Shown piece by piece: positions 43,544 to 52,475 of a stretch of 64,000 bases of DNA. Position numbers and translations under genes: made by a program. The stretch comes from Butyricicoccus pullicaecorum (GTDB lineage: Bacteria; Bacillota; Clostridia; Oscillospirales; Butyricicoccaceae), in the NCBI GenBank assembly GCA_018366195.1, contig JAGZIN010000007.1, positions 1 through 64,000 on the forward strand, given 5' to 3'. Numbering within the stretch: position 1 is the first letter of the stretch; every line of letters begins with the position of its first letter. Below the pieces are notes generated by a model. It did no database searches and was not told where the DNA came from. It worked only from the letters and a program-made list of their open reading frames with translations.

Positions 43544-46174
43544 TCATTGCAGGGCTGCAAGGCTATCATTGAGCTTACGCATCAAATCCTCCAGCTTTGC
43601 AACCTTTTCCCGCTCCTGTGCAACCACCGATTCCGGTGCCTTTGCCAAAAATCCAGGATTACTCAGCTTTTTATGGATAAAGTCCAAATCCTTCTGTACC
43701 TTACCCTTTTCCTTCTCCAGACGCGCACGTTCTTTGTCAAAGTCAATCAGCTCACCCATTGGCATATAGACATTTGCTCCCTTGGTCACAACAGAAACCA
43801 TAGATTCTGCGTGCTCCGGCACGGCATCGACAAAGGAGATTTCTGAAGCATACGCAAGCTTTCCAAAGAACAGACTGCCCGCTTCATAAGCAGCACGTGC
43901 GTTAGTGAGCAGAATGACCTGAGCCTTTTTGGAAGGCGGAACATTCATTTCGGCACGACGCGCACGAATGGCGCGAATGGTATCCATCATGGTTTCCACC
44001 TGCTCAGCCTGTTCGGCAAAGCATAGGGATTGCTGATACTCCGGCCACTGAGACACCATAATCGACGGTCCCTCATGCGGCAATGCCTGCCAGATGGTTT
44101 CCGTGATGAATGGCATAAATGGGTGCAGCAGCTGCATGGTACCGCGCAGAACGTAACAAAGCACCTTTTGTGCACGCTGGTTTGCCGCAGCATCATTCTG
44201 ATTTTGCAGACGCGGCTTTACAATTTCAATATACCAATCGCAGAAGTTATCCCAAATGAAATCATACAGCTTCTGAACGGCAATTCCCAGCTCATATTTA
44301 TCAATATTTTCGGTTACTGCCTTTACCAGCTCATTATATTTGTGCAAAATCCACTGGTCCTCCAGCGCAAGCTCCGCCGGAAGCTCTGCATGGTCAATGG
44401 TCAGATTCATCTGGATAAAGCGCGAAGCATTCCAGATTTTATTTGCAAAATTGCGGCTGGACTCCACCTTCTCGGTTGAAAAGCGCATATCATTTCCGGG
44501 AGAGTTGCCGGTAATCAGGGTAAAGCGCAGCGCATCGGCACCATACTGTTCAATGATTTCGAGCGGGTCAATGCCATTGCCCAAAGATTTGGACATCTTG
44601 CGTCCCTGTGCGTCGCGCACCAAACCATGAATATAGACCGTCTTGAAAGGTTCCTCCTGCATCTGCTCCATGCCGGAGAAAATCATGCGGGCAACCCAGA
44701 AGAAAATGATATCATATCCGGTCACCAATACCGAGGTGGGGTAAAAATACTCCAGCTCTTTGGTTTTTTCCGGCCAGCCCAAGGTCGAGAACGGCCAGAG
44801 CGCCGAGGAGAACCATGTATCGAGTACATCTTCCTCCTGTCGTATGTGTGTGCCGCCGCACTTCGGACAAACCGTCACGTTGTCCTTGGAAACGGTCATC
44901 TCACCACAGTCATCACAATAGTAAGCAGGGATACGATGCCCCCACCACAGCTGGCGGGAAATGCACCAGTCATGCACATTTTCCATCCAACGCAGATAGG
45001 TCTTGGAAAAACGGTCGGGTACAAAGCGTACACGTCCATCGTTTACAACGTCCATGGCAGGCTTTGCAAGCGGTGCCATCTTGACAAACCACTGTGCCGA
45101 GGTCATCGGCTCAACCGTCGTACCACAGCGGTAGCAAGTGCCCACATTGTGCTCATGCGCCTCGACCTTCAGAAGGTAGCCGCCCTCCTCCAAGTCGTGT
45201 ACCACCGCCTTACGACATTCATAACGGTCCATTCCCTGATACTTTCCGCCATTTTCGTTGACGGTTGCGTTCTCATGGAATACCAGAATCTGTTCCAAGC
45301 CATGGCGCTGTCCCATTTCAAAGTCATTGGGGTCATGGCATGGCGTGACCTTCACACAGCCGGTACCGAACTCCATATCCACATATTCATCGGCAAAAAT
45401 CGGGATTTCACGCCCAATAATCGGCAGGATACAGGATTTTCCAACCAGATGCTGATAACGCTCGTCATGCGGATTGACCGCAACGCCGGTATCTCCCATG
45501 AAGGTTTCCGGACGGGTGGTTGCAACAACCAAGAATTCGTCAGAATCCTTGATGGGGTACTTGATATGCCACAGATTGCCGGGCTGTGTCTCGTACTCAA
45601 CTTCTGCATCTGAGAGAGCCGTTGTGCAGTTTGGACACCAGTTAATGATGCGGTTGCCCTTGTAAATGAGTCCCTTTTCATACAGATTTACAAAGACCTC
45701 CTTGACTGCATGGGAGCAGCCTTCGTCCATGGTAAAACGCTCACGGCGCCAGTCACAGGAGGAGCCCAGCTTTTTGAGCTGAGAGATGATGCGGCTGCCA
45801 TACTGATGCTTCCAGTCCCAGACGCGCTTTAAGAACTCCTCACGTCCCAAATCATAGCGGGTCTTTCCCTCATTGACACGAAGGCTTTCCTCGACCTTGA
45901 TTTGGGTTGCAATGCCTGCATGGTCGGTGCCGGGCATCCACAGCGCGGAATAGCCCTGCATACGCTTGGTACGAATCAGGATATCCTGCAGTGTTTCATC
46001 AAATGCATGTCCCATGTGCAGCTGTCCGGTCACATTTGGGGGCGGGATAACAATTGTAAACGGCTTCTTATTTTCATCTACCTCAGCATTGAAAAATCCG
46101 GAATCATTCCAGAACTGATACAGCTTATCTTCTACCGCCGAGGGATCATAGGTCTTTGGCAATTCATTCGACAT
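43544..46174 (-). CDS. valS: Valyl-tRNA synthetase
   Basis: Charges tRNA-Val. An 876-residue class I synthetase: HIGH-type motif PPPNVTGQLHMGH (~47-59), the editing domain (CP1), zinc-binding CxxC pairs (CDDCGEMTV, CPKCGG), KMSKS-type motif GRKMSKSLGNG (~520), and a C-terminal coiled coil (about 805-876; KERARLEKEKGKVQKDL). Preceded by a T-box leader, so expression depends on the charging of tRNA-Val. Confidence 0.97.
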   Translation of the reverse strand: MSNELPKTYDPSAVEDKLYQFWNDSGFFNAEVDENKKPFTIVIPPPNVTGQLHMGHAFDETLQDILIRTKRMQGYSALWMPGTDHAGIATQIKVEESLRVNEGKTRYDLGREEFLKRVWDWKHQYGSRIISQLKKLGSSCDWRRERFTMDEGCSHAVKEVFVNLYEKGLIYKGNRIINWCPNCTTALSDAEVEYETQPGNLWHIKYPIKDSDEFLVVATTRPETFMGDTGVAVNPHDERYQHLVGKSCILPIIGREIPIFADEYVDMEFGTGCVKVTPCHDPNDFEMGQRHGLEQILVFHENATVNENGGKYQGMDRYECRKAVVHDLEEGGYLLKVEAHEHNVGTCYRCGTTVEPMTSAQWFVKMAPLAKPAMDVVNDGRVRFVPDRFSKTYLRWMENVHDWCISRQLWWGHRIPAYYCDDCGEMTVSKDNVTVCPKCGGTHIRQEEDVLDTWFSSALWPFSTLGWPEKTKELEYFYPTSVLVTGYDIIFFWVARMIFSGMEQMQEEPFKTVYIHGLVRDAQGRKMSKSLGNGIDPLEIIEQYGADALRFTLITGNSPGNDMRFSTEKVESSRNFANKIWNASRFIQMNLTIDHAELPAELALEDQWILHKYNELVKAVTENIDKYELGIAVQKLYDFIWDNFCDWYIEIVKPRLQNQNDAAANQRAQKVLCYVLRGTMQLLHPFMPFITETIWQALPHEGPSIMVSQWPEYQQSLCFAEQAEQVETMMDTIRAIRARRAEMNVPPSKKAQVILLTNARAAYEAGSLFFGKLAYASEISFVDAVPEHAESMVSVVTKGANVYMPMGELIDFDKERARLEKEKGKVQKDLDFIHKKLSNPGFLAKAPESVVAQEREKVAKLEDLMRKLNDSLAALQ

Positions 46175-46197
46175 ATGGATCTCTCCTTTTACCTCTT

Positions 46198-46220
46198 AAA
46201 AAACTATCTGAAATTCAGAT
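46198..46220 (-). terminator. Second hairpin with T run in the valS leader
   Basis: On the minus strand ATCTGA-ATT-TCAGAT is followed by A-G-TTTTTT. It lies between the T-box terminator and the valS ribosome site (AAGGAG). Six pairs only. Confidence 0.4.
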
Positions 46221-46261
46221 GGCACCCATTTCCAGAACAATCCATTTTTCGAAATAAATAC

Positions 46262-46508
46262 AAAAAAAGGCTTCCGTCCAAGCTAGGACGAAAACCCTCT
46301 GGATTTCCGTGGTACCACCTAAATTCGCATAGAAACTATGCGCACTTTTTTGTCGATAACGAGACAAGACGGAGATATTTACCAAAAAGTTCAATATCCC
46401 AGCTCCAAAGCTACTTCCCTCTGCCGCACTTACAGACCTTCCACCATCATCTGCTCTCTAAAAAGCCAAACGAGAGGTACTCCTCTTTTTCACCGCATTT
46501 ACAAATAT
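46262..46508 (-). ncRNA. T-box riboswitch controlling valS
   Basis: The leader has all hallmarks: Stem I with AGGAGTAC and AGAGAGC...GGTGGAAGG; a specifier GTA (46412-46414, Val) in the typical context GAA-GTA; the T-box sequence AGGTGGTACCACGG (46307-46320); and a terminator (GGCTTCCGTCC with its complement and seven T, 46262-46295). Binding of uncharged tRNA-Val allows read-through into valS. Confidence 0.93.
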
Positions 46509-46521
46509 TCAAGAATAGAAA

Positions 46522-46595
46522 TGGAGGTACCACCCAGATTTGAACTGGGGATCAGGGAGTTGCAGTCCCACGCCTTACCACTTGGCTATGGTACC
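46522..46595 (-). tRNA. tRNA-Cys (GCA)
   Basis: 74 bases including the encoded CCA. The acceptor stem GGTACCA pairs with TGGTACC; discriminator T; anticodon loop ACTGCAACT gives GCA (Cys); T-loop TTCAAAT. It stands about 14 bases before the valS T-box on the same strand. Confidence 0.95.
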
Positions 46596-46611
46596 AAATG
46601 AATTCTCATTC

Positions 46612-46641
46612 ATTATATAGCATACATTTCTGATTTGTCAA
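46612..46641 (-). promoter_or_regulatory. SigA-type promoter of tRNA-Cys (and probably valS leader)
   Basis: Minus strand: TTGACA (46636-46641), 18-base spacer, TATAAT (46612-46617). An inverted repeat AATGAAT-TCTC-ATTCATT (46598-46615) overlaps the start point. No separate promoter fits in the 14 bases before the T-box. Confidence 0.8.
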
Positions 46642-46675
46642 GCATCTTTTTGTCCATACGCTTGAAAATTGACAA

Positions 46676-46714
46676 AATACAAAACACCGCCTCTGGAATT
46701 CTGTCCAGAGGCGG
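46676..46714 (-). terminator. Terminator after spo0A
   Basis: CCGCCTCTGG with CCAGAGGCGG (10 bp, 8-base loop), followed on the minus strand by GTTTTGTATTTTG. Confidence 0.8.
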
Positions 46715-46732
46715 AGCGCCATACCCAGAGCG

Positions 46733-47518
46733 TCAGCCGCGGCGCATTTGCAGACGAAGCTGGTCGGCAATCATAGAGATAAACTCCGAATTGGTTGGTT
46801 TTCCCTTTACTCCAGAAATGGTATAGCCAAAATACGATTGCAGAGTTTCGATATCCCCGCGATCCCATGCGACCTCAATGGCATGGCGAATGGCACGTTC
46901 AACACGAGATGCTGTTGTGTGGAATTTCTTTGCAATGCCCGGATACATGATTTTGGTGATGGCGCCCACAGAATCCATGTCCCGAATTGCCATCATAATT
47001 GCTTCCCGCAAATATTGATAGCCCTTAATATGAGCCGGCACGCCGACCTGATGAATGACCTTGGTCACGCGGCATTCCAGCTCCAAATCATCGGGAATTG
47101 CCTGCGGAGCAGCCAGCACGGTATCGGTCTGCTCGGCAAGATTCCACTGCCGAATCCGACTGGCCAAAACCTCCGTGCTGATGGGCTTTCGAAAAAAGTG
47201 GCTCACACCTAAGCTGGTACATTCCATTGCCACGACATCACTTGCAAATGCAGAAATGACAAAAATGCCCAAATGATGCCCCTCATCAACCACATTACGC
47301 AGAACACTCAGACCGTCCAGCTCCGGGAGCATGATATCAATGAGGAGCAAATCAATACCACCCTTGCGAATAGAGTCCTGTGCCGAGATACCGTCTCCCA
47401 CCACAGCCACGACTTCGATTCCGTCCTCTGCTTGAAGCGCTCCGCTCAAAGCTGCACGAAAATCCTTATCTCCATCCGCGATTAACACTCGAATATTACT
47501 TTTCATGATGTCATTCAC
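46733..47518 (-). CDS. spo0A: Sporulation master regulator Spo0A
   Basis: A 261-residue response regulator that, when phosphorylated, switches on sporulation. Receiver domain 1-~130 with the phospho-acceptor Asp61 (IDIMLPELDG). A linker leads to the Spo0A C-terminal DNA-binding domain (about 150-261) with KGYQYLREAIMMA, IAKKFHTTASRVERAIRHAIE (recognition helix), and QSYFGYTISGVKGKPTNSEFI. ATG 47518 has AAGG six bases upstream. The upstream region has its own control sites. Confidence 0.97.
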   Translation of the reverse strand: MNDIMKSNIRVLIADGDKDFRAALSGALQAEDGIEVVAVVGDGISAQDSIRKGGIDLLLIDIMLPELDGLSVLRNVVDEGHHLGIFVISAFASDVVAMECTSLGVSHFFRKPISTEVLASRIRQWNLAEQTDTVLAAPQAIPDDLELECRVTKVIHQVGVPAHIKGYQYLREAIMMAIRDMDSVGAITKIMYPGIAKKFHTTASRVERAIRHAIEVAWDRGDIETLQSYFGYTISGVKGKPTNSEFISMIADQLRLQMRRG

Positions 47519-47568
47519 AACCTTCTAAGAAATCTTTCAATGTTTTACCGCCTCTTTGCGCCTTCCTT

Positions 47569-47634
47569 AATTTACCATATATTTTCGCTTCTTACAATGC
47601 TTTTTCTGGCTTTTCGGCAAAGTTTCGTTCGACA
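47569..47634 (-). promoter_or_regulatory. spo0A control region: SigA-type promoter and two 0A boxes
   Basis: Minus strand: TTGTAA (47592-47597), 17-base spacer, TAAATT (47569-47574). Just upstream, TGCCGAA (47613-47619) and TGTCGAA (47628-47634) match the Spo0A box TGNCGAA; a near match TGTCGGA lies at 47687-47693. A sigma-H-like pair (AGGAAAT, 47664-47670, then GAAA about 12 bases on) may be a second promoter. Confidence 0.6.
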
Positions 47635-47814
47635 TTTTTTTCTTTTTCAAACAAAATCTATATATTTCCTGCGCATTTCTGCTTTATCCGACATTATTTT
47701 ATCCCTTTATCTTGAAAAATTCTAACATTTTTGCGTCATTCCTTTTTTCTTCCCGCAAAACATCTCACTCCGCTTCTTCCTTTGCCAAATACACATTCTC
47801 TCGATTTTGTTCCC

Positions 47815-47843
47815 TATACAGCTCTTATATTCTATGCTATACT
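47815..47843 (+). promoter_or_regulatory. SigA-type promoter of the cbi operon
   Basis: TATACA (47815-47820), 17-base spacer, TATACT (47838-47843), 22 bases before the riboswitch. Confidence 0.65.
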
Positions 47844-47864
47844 AAGATAACACAACAAAGCATC

Positions 47865-48030
47865 AAGCAGGTGCCTGAAAAAAACAGGAGAATAGGGAAA
47901 TGGGTAAAAGCCCATGCGGGACCGCCGCCGTAAAGGCAGAGCACCGGTCAAACAGCCATCACTGCGGGTACACGTGGGAAGACTTGACCGGTTTGCCATG
48001 ACGCCTGAGCCGGAAGACCTGCCTGCCTGA
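47865..48030 (+). ncRNA. Cobalamin riboswitch
   Basis: The sequence carries the B12-aptamer blocks in order: AGGTGCC, the AATAGGGAA box, GGTAAAAGCCC, GCGGGACCGCCGCCGTAA (the B12 box region), GTGGGAAGAC and GCCGGAAGACCTGCC. A terminator hairpin follows before cbiM, so bound cobalamin should stop transcription of the cobalt importer. Confidence 0.93.
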
Positions 48031-48119
48031 TTGAGAACCATCTGGTTTTTCTGATGTGGAACGGCTCAACCATGTCAGACACAAGGATACTGCATATACC
48101 ATGATGTGCAGCTTTGTTT

Positions 48120-48158
48120 TGAGTCTTTCTGTTTCTTGCAAACAAAAGACTCTTTTTG
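48120..48158 (+). terminator. Riboswitch-controlled terminator before cbiM
   Basis: GAGTCTTT pairs with AAAGACTC (inner TTGT/ACAA also possible) around TTCTTGCA, then TTTTT. Expression platform of the cobalamin riboswitch. Confidence 0.75.
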
Positions 48159-48191
48159 GTATATGCGTCACACAAAAGGAGGACAACTGAA

Positions 48192-48947
48192 ATGACCAAA
48201 AACGAAAAGCGTCTTTTGGCTCTGTCTGCTGTGCTGAGCGCCGCGCTCTGTGTACCCACTGCCGCGTCTGCCATGCACATCATGGAGGGCTATCTGCCGC
48301 CAGTACACTGTATTGTCTGGGCGGCCGTCTGTATCCCATTCCTCGTCTCCGGACTGCTTGCAATCCGCCGCACGCTCCACGCTGAGCGCCGCACACTGAT
48401 TCTGCTTGCCATGTCCGGTGCCTTTATCTTTGTCATCTCATCGCTCAAGATTCCATCGGTATCCGGAAGCTGCAGCCACATGACTGGCACAGGACTTTCT
48501 GCCATTCTCTTTGGCCCTGCCATCACCAGTATCCTTGGCATCATCGTCCTGCTGTTTCAGGCAATTTTGCTTGCACATGGCGGTTTAACCTCTTTGGGTG
48601 CCAATACCTTCAGCATGGCGGTTGCAGGTCCCCTGCTGAGCTGGGGCATTTGGAAGCTCAGCCGCAAAATGGGTCTGAACAAAAAGGTTTCTGTATTCTT
48701 TGCCGCATTTTTGGGCGATCTTTTTACATACTGTGTCACAAGTATCCAGCTTGCACTCGCAAACCCCAGTGCACAGGGCGGCATCGCTGCAAGCGCCGTC
48801 AAATTTCTCGGGGTCTTTGCGCCCACGCAGCTTCCGCTTGCAATCATTGAAGGGATCCTCACCATGCTGATTGTGATGGGTCTGGAAACCTATGCAAAAC
48901 CGGAACTTCGTCTCATCGGATTTTTCAGAGAGGAGCGCGTATCATGA
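48192..48947 (+). CDS. cbiM: Cobalt ECF transporter S component CbiM
   Basis: The substrate-binding membrane component of the cobalt importer, 251 residues. After a cleaved-type N-terminus (VPTAASA, about residue 26) the mature protein begins MHIMEGYLP, whose Met-His contributes to the Co site; KIPSVSGSCSHMTGTGL and GGLTSLGANTFSM are typical. ATG 48192 follows AGGAGG at nine bases; the upstream 12 codons of the frame lie in the terminator. cbiN overlaps its stop by four bases. Confidence 0.95.
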   Translation: MTKNEKRLLALSAVLSAALCVPTAASAMHIMEGYLPPVHCIVWAAVCIPFLVSGLLAIRRTLHAERRTLILLAMSGAFIFVISSLKIPSVSGSCSHMTGTGLSAILFGPAITSILGIIVLLFQAILLAHGGLTSLGANTFSMAVAGPLLSWGIWKLSRKMGLNKKVSVFFAAFLGDLFTYCVTSIQLALANPSAQGGIAASAVKFLGVFAPTQLPLAIIEGILTMLIVMGLETYAKPELRLIGFFREERVS

Positions 48948-49258
48948 GCAAAAACAAAAAAATTGTCATCTTCTCTCTGTTGTTTGTGGTTCTCATCGCC
49001 TTTCTGCCTCTGTTTCTCAAAAAAGATGCGGAATTTGGCGGCAGCGATGATGCCGGAAGCCAAATGGTTGAAGAAATCCGCGGCGAAAGCTACGAGCCAT
49101 GGTTCACGCCAGTTTTGGAAACTGCACTCGGCGGAGAACTTCCGGGAGAAGTGGAAAGTATGCTCTTTTGCGTGCAAACCGGTATCGGTGTCGGTATTCT
49201 CGCCTATGGCTTTGGCTATCTGGTCGCACGCAAAAAATATAAACATGACGAAAGCTGA
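48944..49258 (+). CDS. cbiN: Cobalt ECF transporter accessory protein CbiN
   Basis: A 104-residue two-membrane-segment protein (about 8-24 and 78-95) that assists CbiM. The loop EPWFTPVLE...LPGEVESMLFCVQTGIG is diagnostic for CbiN. It overlaps cbiM by four bases. Confidence 0.93.
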   Translation: MSKNKKIVIFSLLFVVLIAFLPLFLKKDAEFGGSDDAGSQMVEEIRGESYEPWFTPVLETALGGELPGEVESMLFCVQTGIGVGILAYGFGYLVARKKYKHDES

Positions 49259-49311
49259 GAAATCCAGCGCCCTCCGTTCCGGCGGGCGTTTTTCTCGTTG
49301 CGGAGGATTCT

Positions 49312-50211
49312 ATGATAACTTCTGTCTTAACAGGTCTTGTTTTCTGGTGGTTATTTTTCACAGCCATTCCCTCTCCCCTGCTGCTTCTCTTGAGTGTCGG
49401 GCTAGGTCTGCTTTTTCTTCGAACCAAGCATCAGGATAGCCTTTTCGATATCGACCGACTTGCACGGCGCTCTGCGCTTTCCCCCATCAATCCGGCTCTC
49501 AAGGTTTGGAGCAGTGTCATTCTCTTACTGCTCTGCATCGCAGCAAACGCACCTTGGGCACCGCTTATCCTATCCATAGTGCTATGTCTTTTGACGGTGT
49601 GTGTCGGTCAAATCCCATTCCATGATTATATCTCGAAATTCAGCCTGCCTGCTGTCTTTTTACTTTTAAGCGCCATGGCGCTTCTCTGGAGCTTTGTCCC
49701 GCAGGCGGGCGGCTGTATTGACATTCCGTGCTTCGGCGGATATCTCAGTGTCCTGCCTTCTGCCCAACAGGCTGCGCGGCTCGTACTTGCCCGTGCACTG
49801 GGCGCAGTCAGCTGTCTCTATTTTCTCAGTCTCTCTACGCCAATGCCAGAAATCATTGCCGTACTGCGGCAGGCGCATGTCCCCCGTGTGATGACCGATT
49901 TGGCAGTCCTGATTTATCGCTACATTTTCTTGCTGTTTGATACCTATGATAAAATGTATCATGCCGCAGAAAGTCGGTTAGGCTTTTGCGGTCTGCGCAG
50001 GAGTCTATCCACCACCGGTCAGCTCTATGCACTTCTCTTATCCGGCAGTTTCCGCAAAGCAAGCGCTTGCTTCGATGCCATGGAGAGCCGCTGCTATGAT
50101 TGTGAGATTCGCTTTCTGACCCATAAAAAACCCATCACCCTAAAAAGTGCAGGTGCAGCCTGTCTGCTCATTCTCTTTGCGGCATCTATGACATTATCTT
50201 CCTTTCTATGA
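49312..50211 (+). CDS. cbiQ: Cobalt ECF transporter T component CbiQ
   Basis: The 299-residue integral membrane coupling component. Several hydrophobic segments; FDIDRLARRSALSPINPALKV (split) at the N-terminus is typical, and the cytoplasmic coupling helix holds the two conserved short motifs as ARAL and ESRCYDCEIR. GGAGG lies seven bases before ATG. It follows cbiN by 53 bases. Confidence 0.92.
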   Translation: MITSVLTGLVFWWLFFTAIPSPLLLLLSVGLGLLFLRTKHQDSLFDIDRLARRSALSPINPALKVWSSVILLLLCIAANAPWAPLILSIVLCLLTVCVGQIPFHDYISKFSLPAVFLLLSAMALLWSFVPQAGGCIDIPCFGGYLSVLPSAQQAARLVLARALGAVSCLYFLSLSTPMPEIIAVLRQAHVPRVMTDLAVLIYRYIFLLFDTYDKMYHAAESRLGFCGLRRSLSTTGQLYALLLSGSFRKASACFDAMESRCYDCEIRFLTHKKPITLKSAGAACLLILFAASMTLSSFL

Positions 50212-50314
50212 CTTTCTGCCTGCAAAAACGCCATAGAACGCTGGGAAAAGCAGAACCTGCCAACCGCATCAGCAAGCACAAAAGCAAAGCGCTCCGCAGC
50301 ATCAAACTGACTGC

Positions 50315-50341
50315 GGATACCTTATTATATAATAGGTATCC
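50315..50341. promoter_or_regulatory. Palindrome with an embedded TATAAT in the cbiQ-cbiO gap
   Basis: GGATACC and GGTATCC flank an AT palindrome with TATAAT (50328-50333). It lies in a 167-base gap. The shape suggests an operator over a -10, but no good -35 is present 17 bases upstream. Confidence 0.35.
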
Positions 50342-50378
50342 TTCCGGATATCATCAAACCCAACAGGAGCATGATACG

Positions 50379-51200
50379 ATGCATGAAATTATTCGTTTTG
50401 AACATGTGAGCTACACCTATGAGGACGGCAGGCAAGCACTCTCCGACCTGTCTGCAACCTTTTCCAGCGGAGAAAAAGTCGCAATTCTGGGAGAAAACGG
50501 CGCAGGAAAATCTACATTTTTTCTGCTGTGCAATGGTGTTCTGCAACCAACCCACGGACAAATCTTTTTAGAAGGCATACCAGTCTGTGCGAAACGGCAA
50601 TCACTCAACGAACTGCGGCGCAATGTCGGATTTGTTTTTCAAGACCCAGATGTCCAGCTTCTTGCAGGCACTGTGGAGGAGGAAATTAGCTTTGGACCCA
50701 TGAATCTGGGCTGGTCTGAGGCGCAGGTACAGAAGCAGGTAGATGCAGCAATTCAAAATCTGCATCTGGATACCTTCCGCACGCGCGCTCCGCAGTATCT
50801 GTCTGGTGGAGAAAAGAAACGTGTATCCATTGCCGATGTGCTCGCCATGTGCCCGCAGCTTATTCTGCTCGATGAGCCTGCGTCCAGCCTTGACCCCTCT
50901 CATGCCAGTCTGCTGGAGGAAAATCTTTCCATGCTGGAGGCACGCGGCATTGCTCTTTTGATTGCCACCCACGATGTTGATTTCGCATGGCGTTGGGCAG
51001 ACCGTGTACTCTTATTTCACGAGGGGCATCTGCTCGCAGACACCACACCAGAAGCTGCTTTTTCAGATGCCGGCTTGCTCCATGCCTGCGGCTTGACACA
51101 GCCCATACTCTACGAGGTCAGCCAAATCTTAAATCTATCACAGCCCGTTCATACGCTCGAAGCACTTCGACTGGCTGTCAAAAGAAGCGGACACCCATAA
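50379..51200 (+). CDS. cbiO: Cobalt ECF transporter ATPase CbiO
   Basis: The 273-residue ATPase that drives import. Walker A GENGAGKSTFF, Q-loop FVFQDPDVQLL, signature LSGGEKKRVSIA, Walker B LILLDEPASSLD, and a His switch LIATHDVDFA are all present. ATG 50379 follows AGGAG at nine bases. The frame is open 57 codons further back but begins in cbiQ's end with no site. Confidence 0.95.
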   Translation: MHEIIRFEHVSYTYEDGRQALSDLSATFSSGEKVAILGENGAGKSTFFLLCNGVLQPTHGQIFLEGIPVCAKRQSLNELRRNVGFVFQDPDVQLLAGTVEEEISFGPMNLGWSEAQVQKQVDAAIQNLHLDTFRTRAPQYLSGGEKKRVSIADVLAMCPQLILLDEPASSLDPSHASLLEENLSMLEARGIALLIATHDVDFAWRWADRVLLFHEGHLLADTTPEAAFSDAGLLHACGLTQPILYEVSQILNLSQPVHTLEALRLAVKRSGHP

Positions 51201-51220
51201 GTGTGTCCGCTTCTTTTTTA
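51184..51220. terminator. Terminator between cbiO and the flavodiiron gene (bidirectional)
   Basis: AGAAGCGGACAC pairs with GTGTCCGCTTCT, followed by T runs on both strands. Serves both converging operons; the arm begins inside the last codons of cbiO. Confidence 0.85.
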
Positions 51221-51230
51221 TCAGATGTTT

Positions 51231-52442
51231 TTATGCTTCACTGCGAATCGAATCAATGATGCTGTCTGCAAGGCTTTCCAAATCCGGCAAGCCATTCTCA
51301 TTGAGAGAAGATGCCAGAGTCAGCTGGTCATCGAGCACCGTGATTTCCTTCATCTCCTGATCCAGGAAATCGCGAATCAGTGTACCGGACTTACAAGCCC
51401 AAGAACCATTTTCAATGATGCCCATGGTACGCTTTTGCAAGTTGAGTGCCTTCATATCCATCAGGTAGTTGTGCATCACCGGATAGATACCCAGATTATA
51501 GGTCACCGATGCCAGAACAACATGGCTCAGACGGAAGGTTTCGGAAATCAGGTAGGACACATGTGTGTTCGATACATCATACATCACAACATTGGTCATG
51601 CCTTTTTCTGCCAGCTTGGTAGCCAGTGCGTTTGCCGCAGCCTCTGTGTTTCCGTACATAGAGGCATAAGCAATCATAACACCCTTTTCTTCCGGCTCAT
51701 AACGGCTCCACTTATCATACTTATCCAAGAAGTAACCGAGATCCTGACGCCAAACCGGACCATGCAGCGGGCAAATCATTTTGATATCAATGGTACCAGC
51801 CTTCTTGAGCAGCGCCTGTACGTGAGGACCATACTTACCAACAATATTGGTGTAGTAACGGCGTGCATCGTCAATCCAGTCACGGTCAAAGTTTACTTCA
51901 TCAGCAAACAGCTTGCCGTCGAGTGCACCGAAGGAACCAAATGCATCTGCGGAGAACAGAACGCCATTGGTGGTGTCAAAGGTCACCATTGCTTCCGGCC
52001 AGTGAACCATGGGTGCTGCAACAAAGGTCACTTCATGCTTGCCGAAGGAGAAGGTATCGCCTTCCTTCACTTCAACGGTGCGTCCGTCGATTTGGAAACC
52101 AAACTGACGCATAAACAGGAATGCCTTCTCGGTGCTGATAATCTGGCAGTTCGGATAGCGGAGCAGAACTTCCTCAATGGAAGCGCCATGATCCGGCTCC
52201 ATGTGGTTGATGAGCAGATAATCCAAATCGCGTCCATCAAGAACATACTCTACATTCTCCAAGAACTGACGGCAAGCAGACCAGTCTACGGTATCAAACA
52301 GAACGGTCTTTTCGTCGAGCAGCAGATAGGAGTTGTAGGATACACCGCGCGGAATTGGGTGAATATTCTCAAACAGGGTCAGGCGGCGGTCATTTGCGCC
52401 AACCCAGTATAAATCCTCGGTCACATTTCTAACACAGTACAT
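51231..52442 (-). CDS. Flavodiiron protein (FprA-type O2/NO reductase)
   Basis: A 403-residue enzyme that reduces O2 to water or NO to N2O. The N-terminal metallo-beta-lactamase domain (about 1-250) binds a non-haem di-iron site: His80, Glu82, Asp84 and His85 in HMEPDH, a His in MVHWPEA, an Asp in SADAFG and the His in CPLHGPVW. The C-terminal flavodoxin domain (about 253-400; VMIAYASMYGNTEAAAN) binds FMN. It follows the fused dehydrogenase by 33 bases with GGAGG before the ATG and no terminator, so the two share a message. Confidence 0.96.
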   Translation of the reverse strand: MYCVRNVTEDLYWVGANDRRLTLFENIHPIPRGVSYNSYLLLDEKTVLFDTVDWSACRQFLENVEYVLDGRDLDYLLINHMEPDHGASIEEVLLRYPNCQIISTEKAFLFMRQFGFQIDGRTVEVKEGDTFSFGKHEVTFVAAPMVHWPEAMVTFDTTNGVLFSADAFGSFGALDGKLFADEVNFDRDWIDDARRYYTNIVGKYGPHVQALLKKAGTIDIKMICPLHGPVWRQDLGYFLDKYDKWSRYEPEEKGVMIAYASMYGNTEAAANALATKLAEKGMTNVVMYDVSNTHVSYLISETFRLSHVVLASVTYNLGIYPVMHNYLMDMKALNLQKRTMGIIENGSWACKSGTLIRDFLDQEMKEITVLDDQLTLASSLNENGLPDLESLADSIIDSIRSEA

Positions 52443-52475
52443 AAGGGATAGCCTCCTTTATCAAATACACAAACC

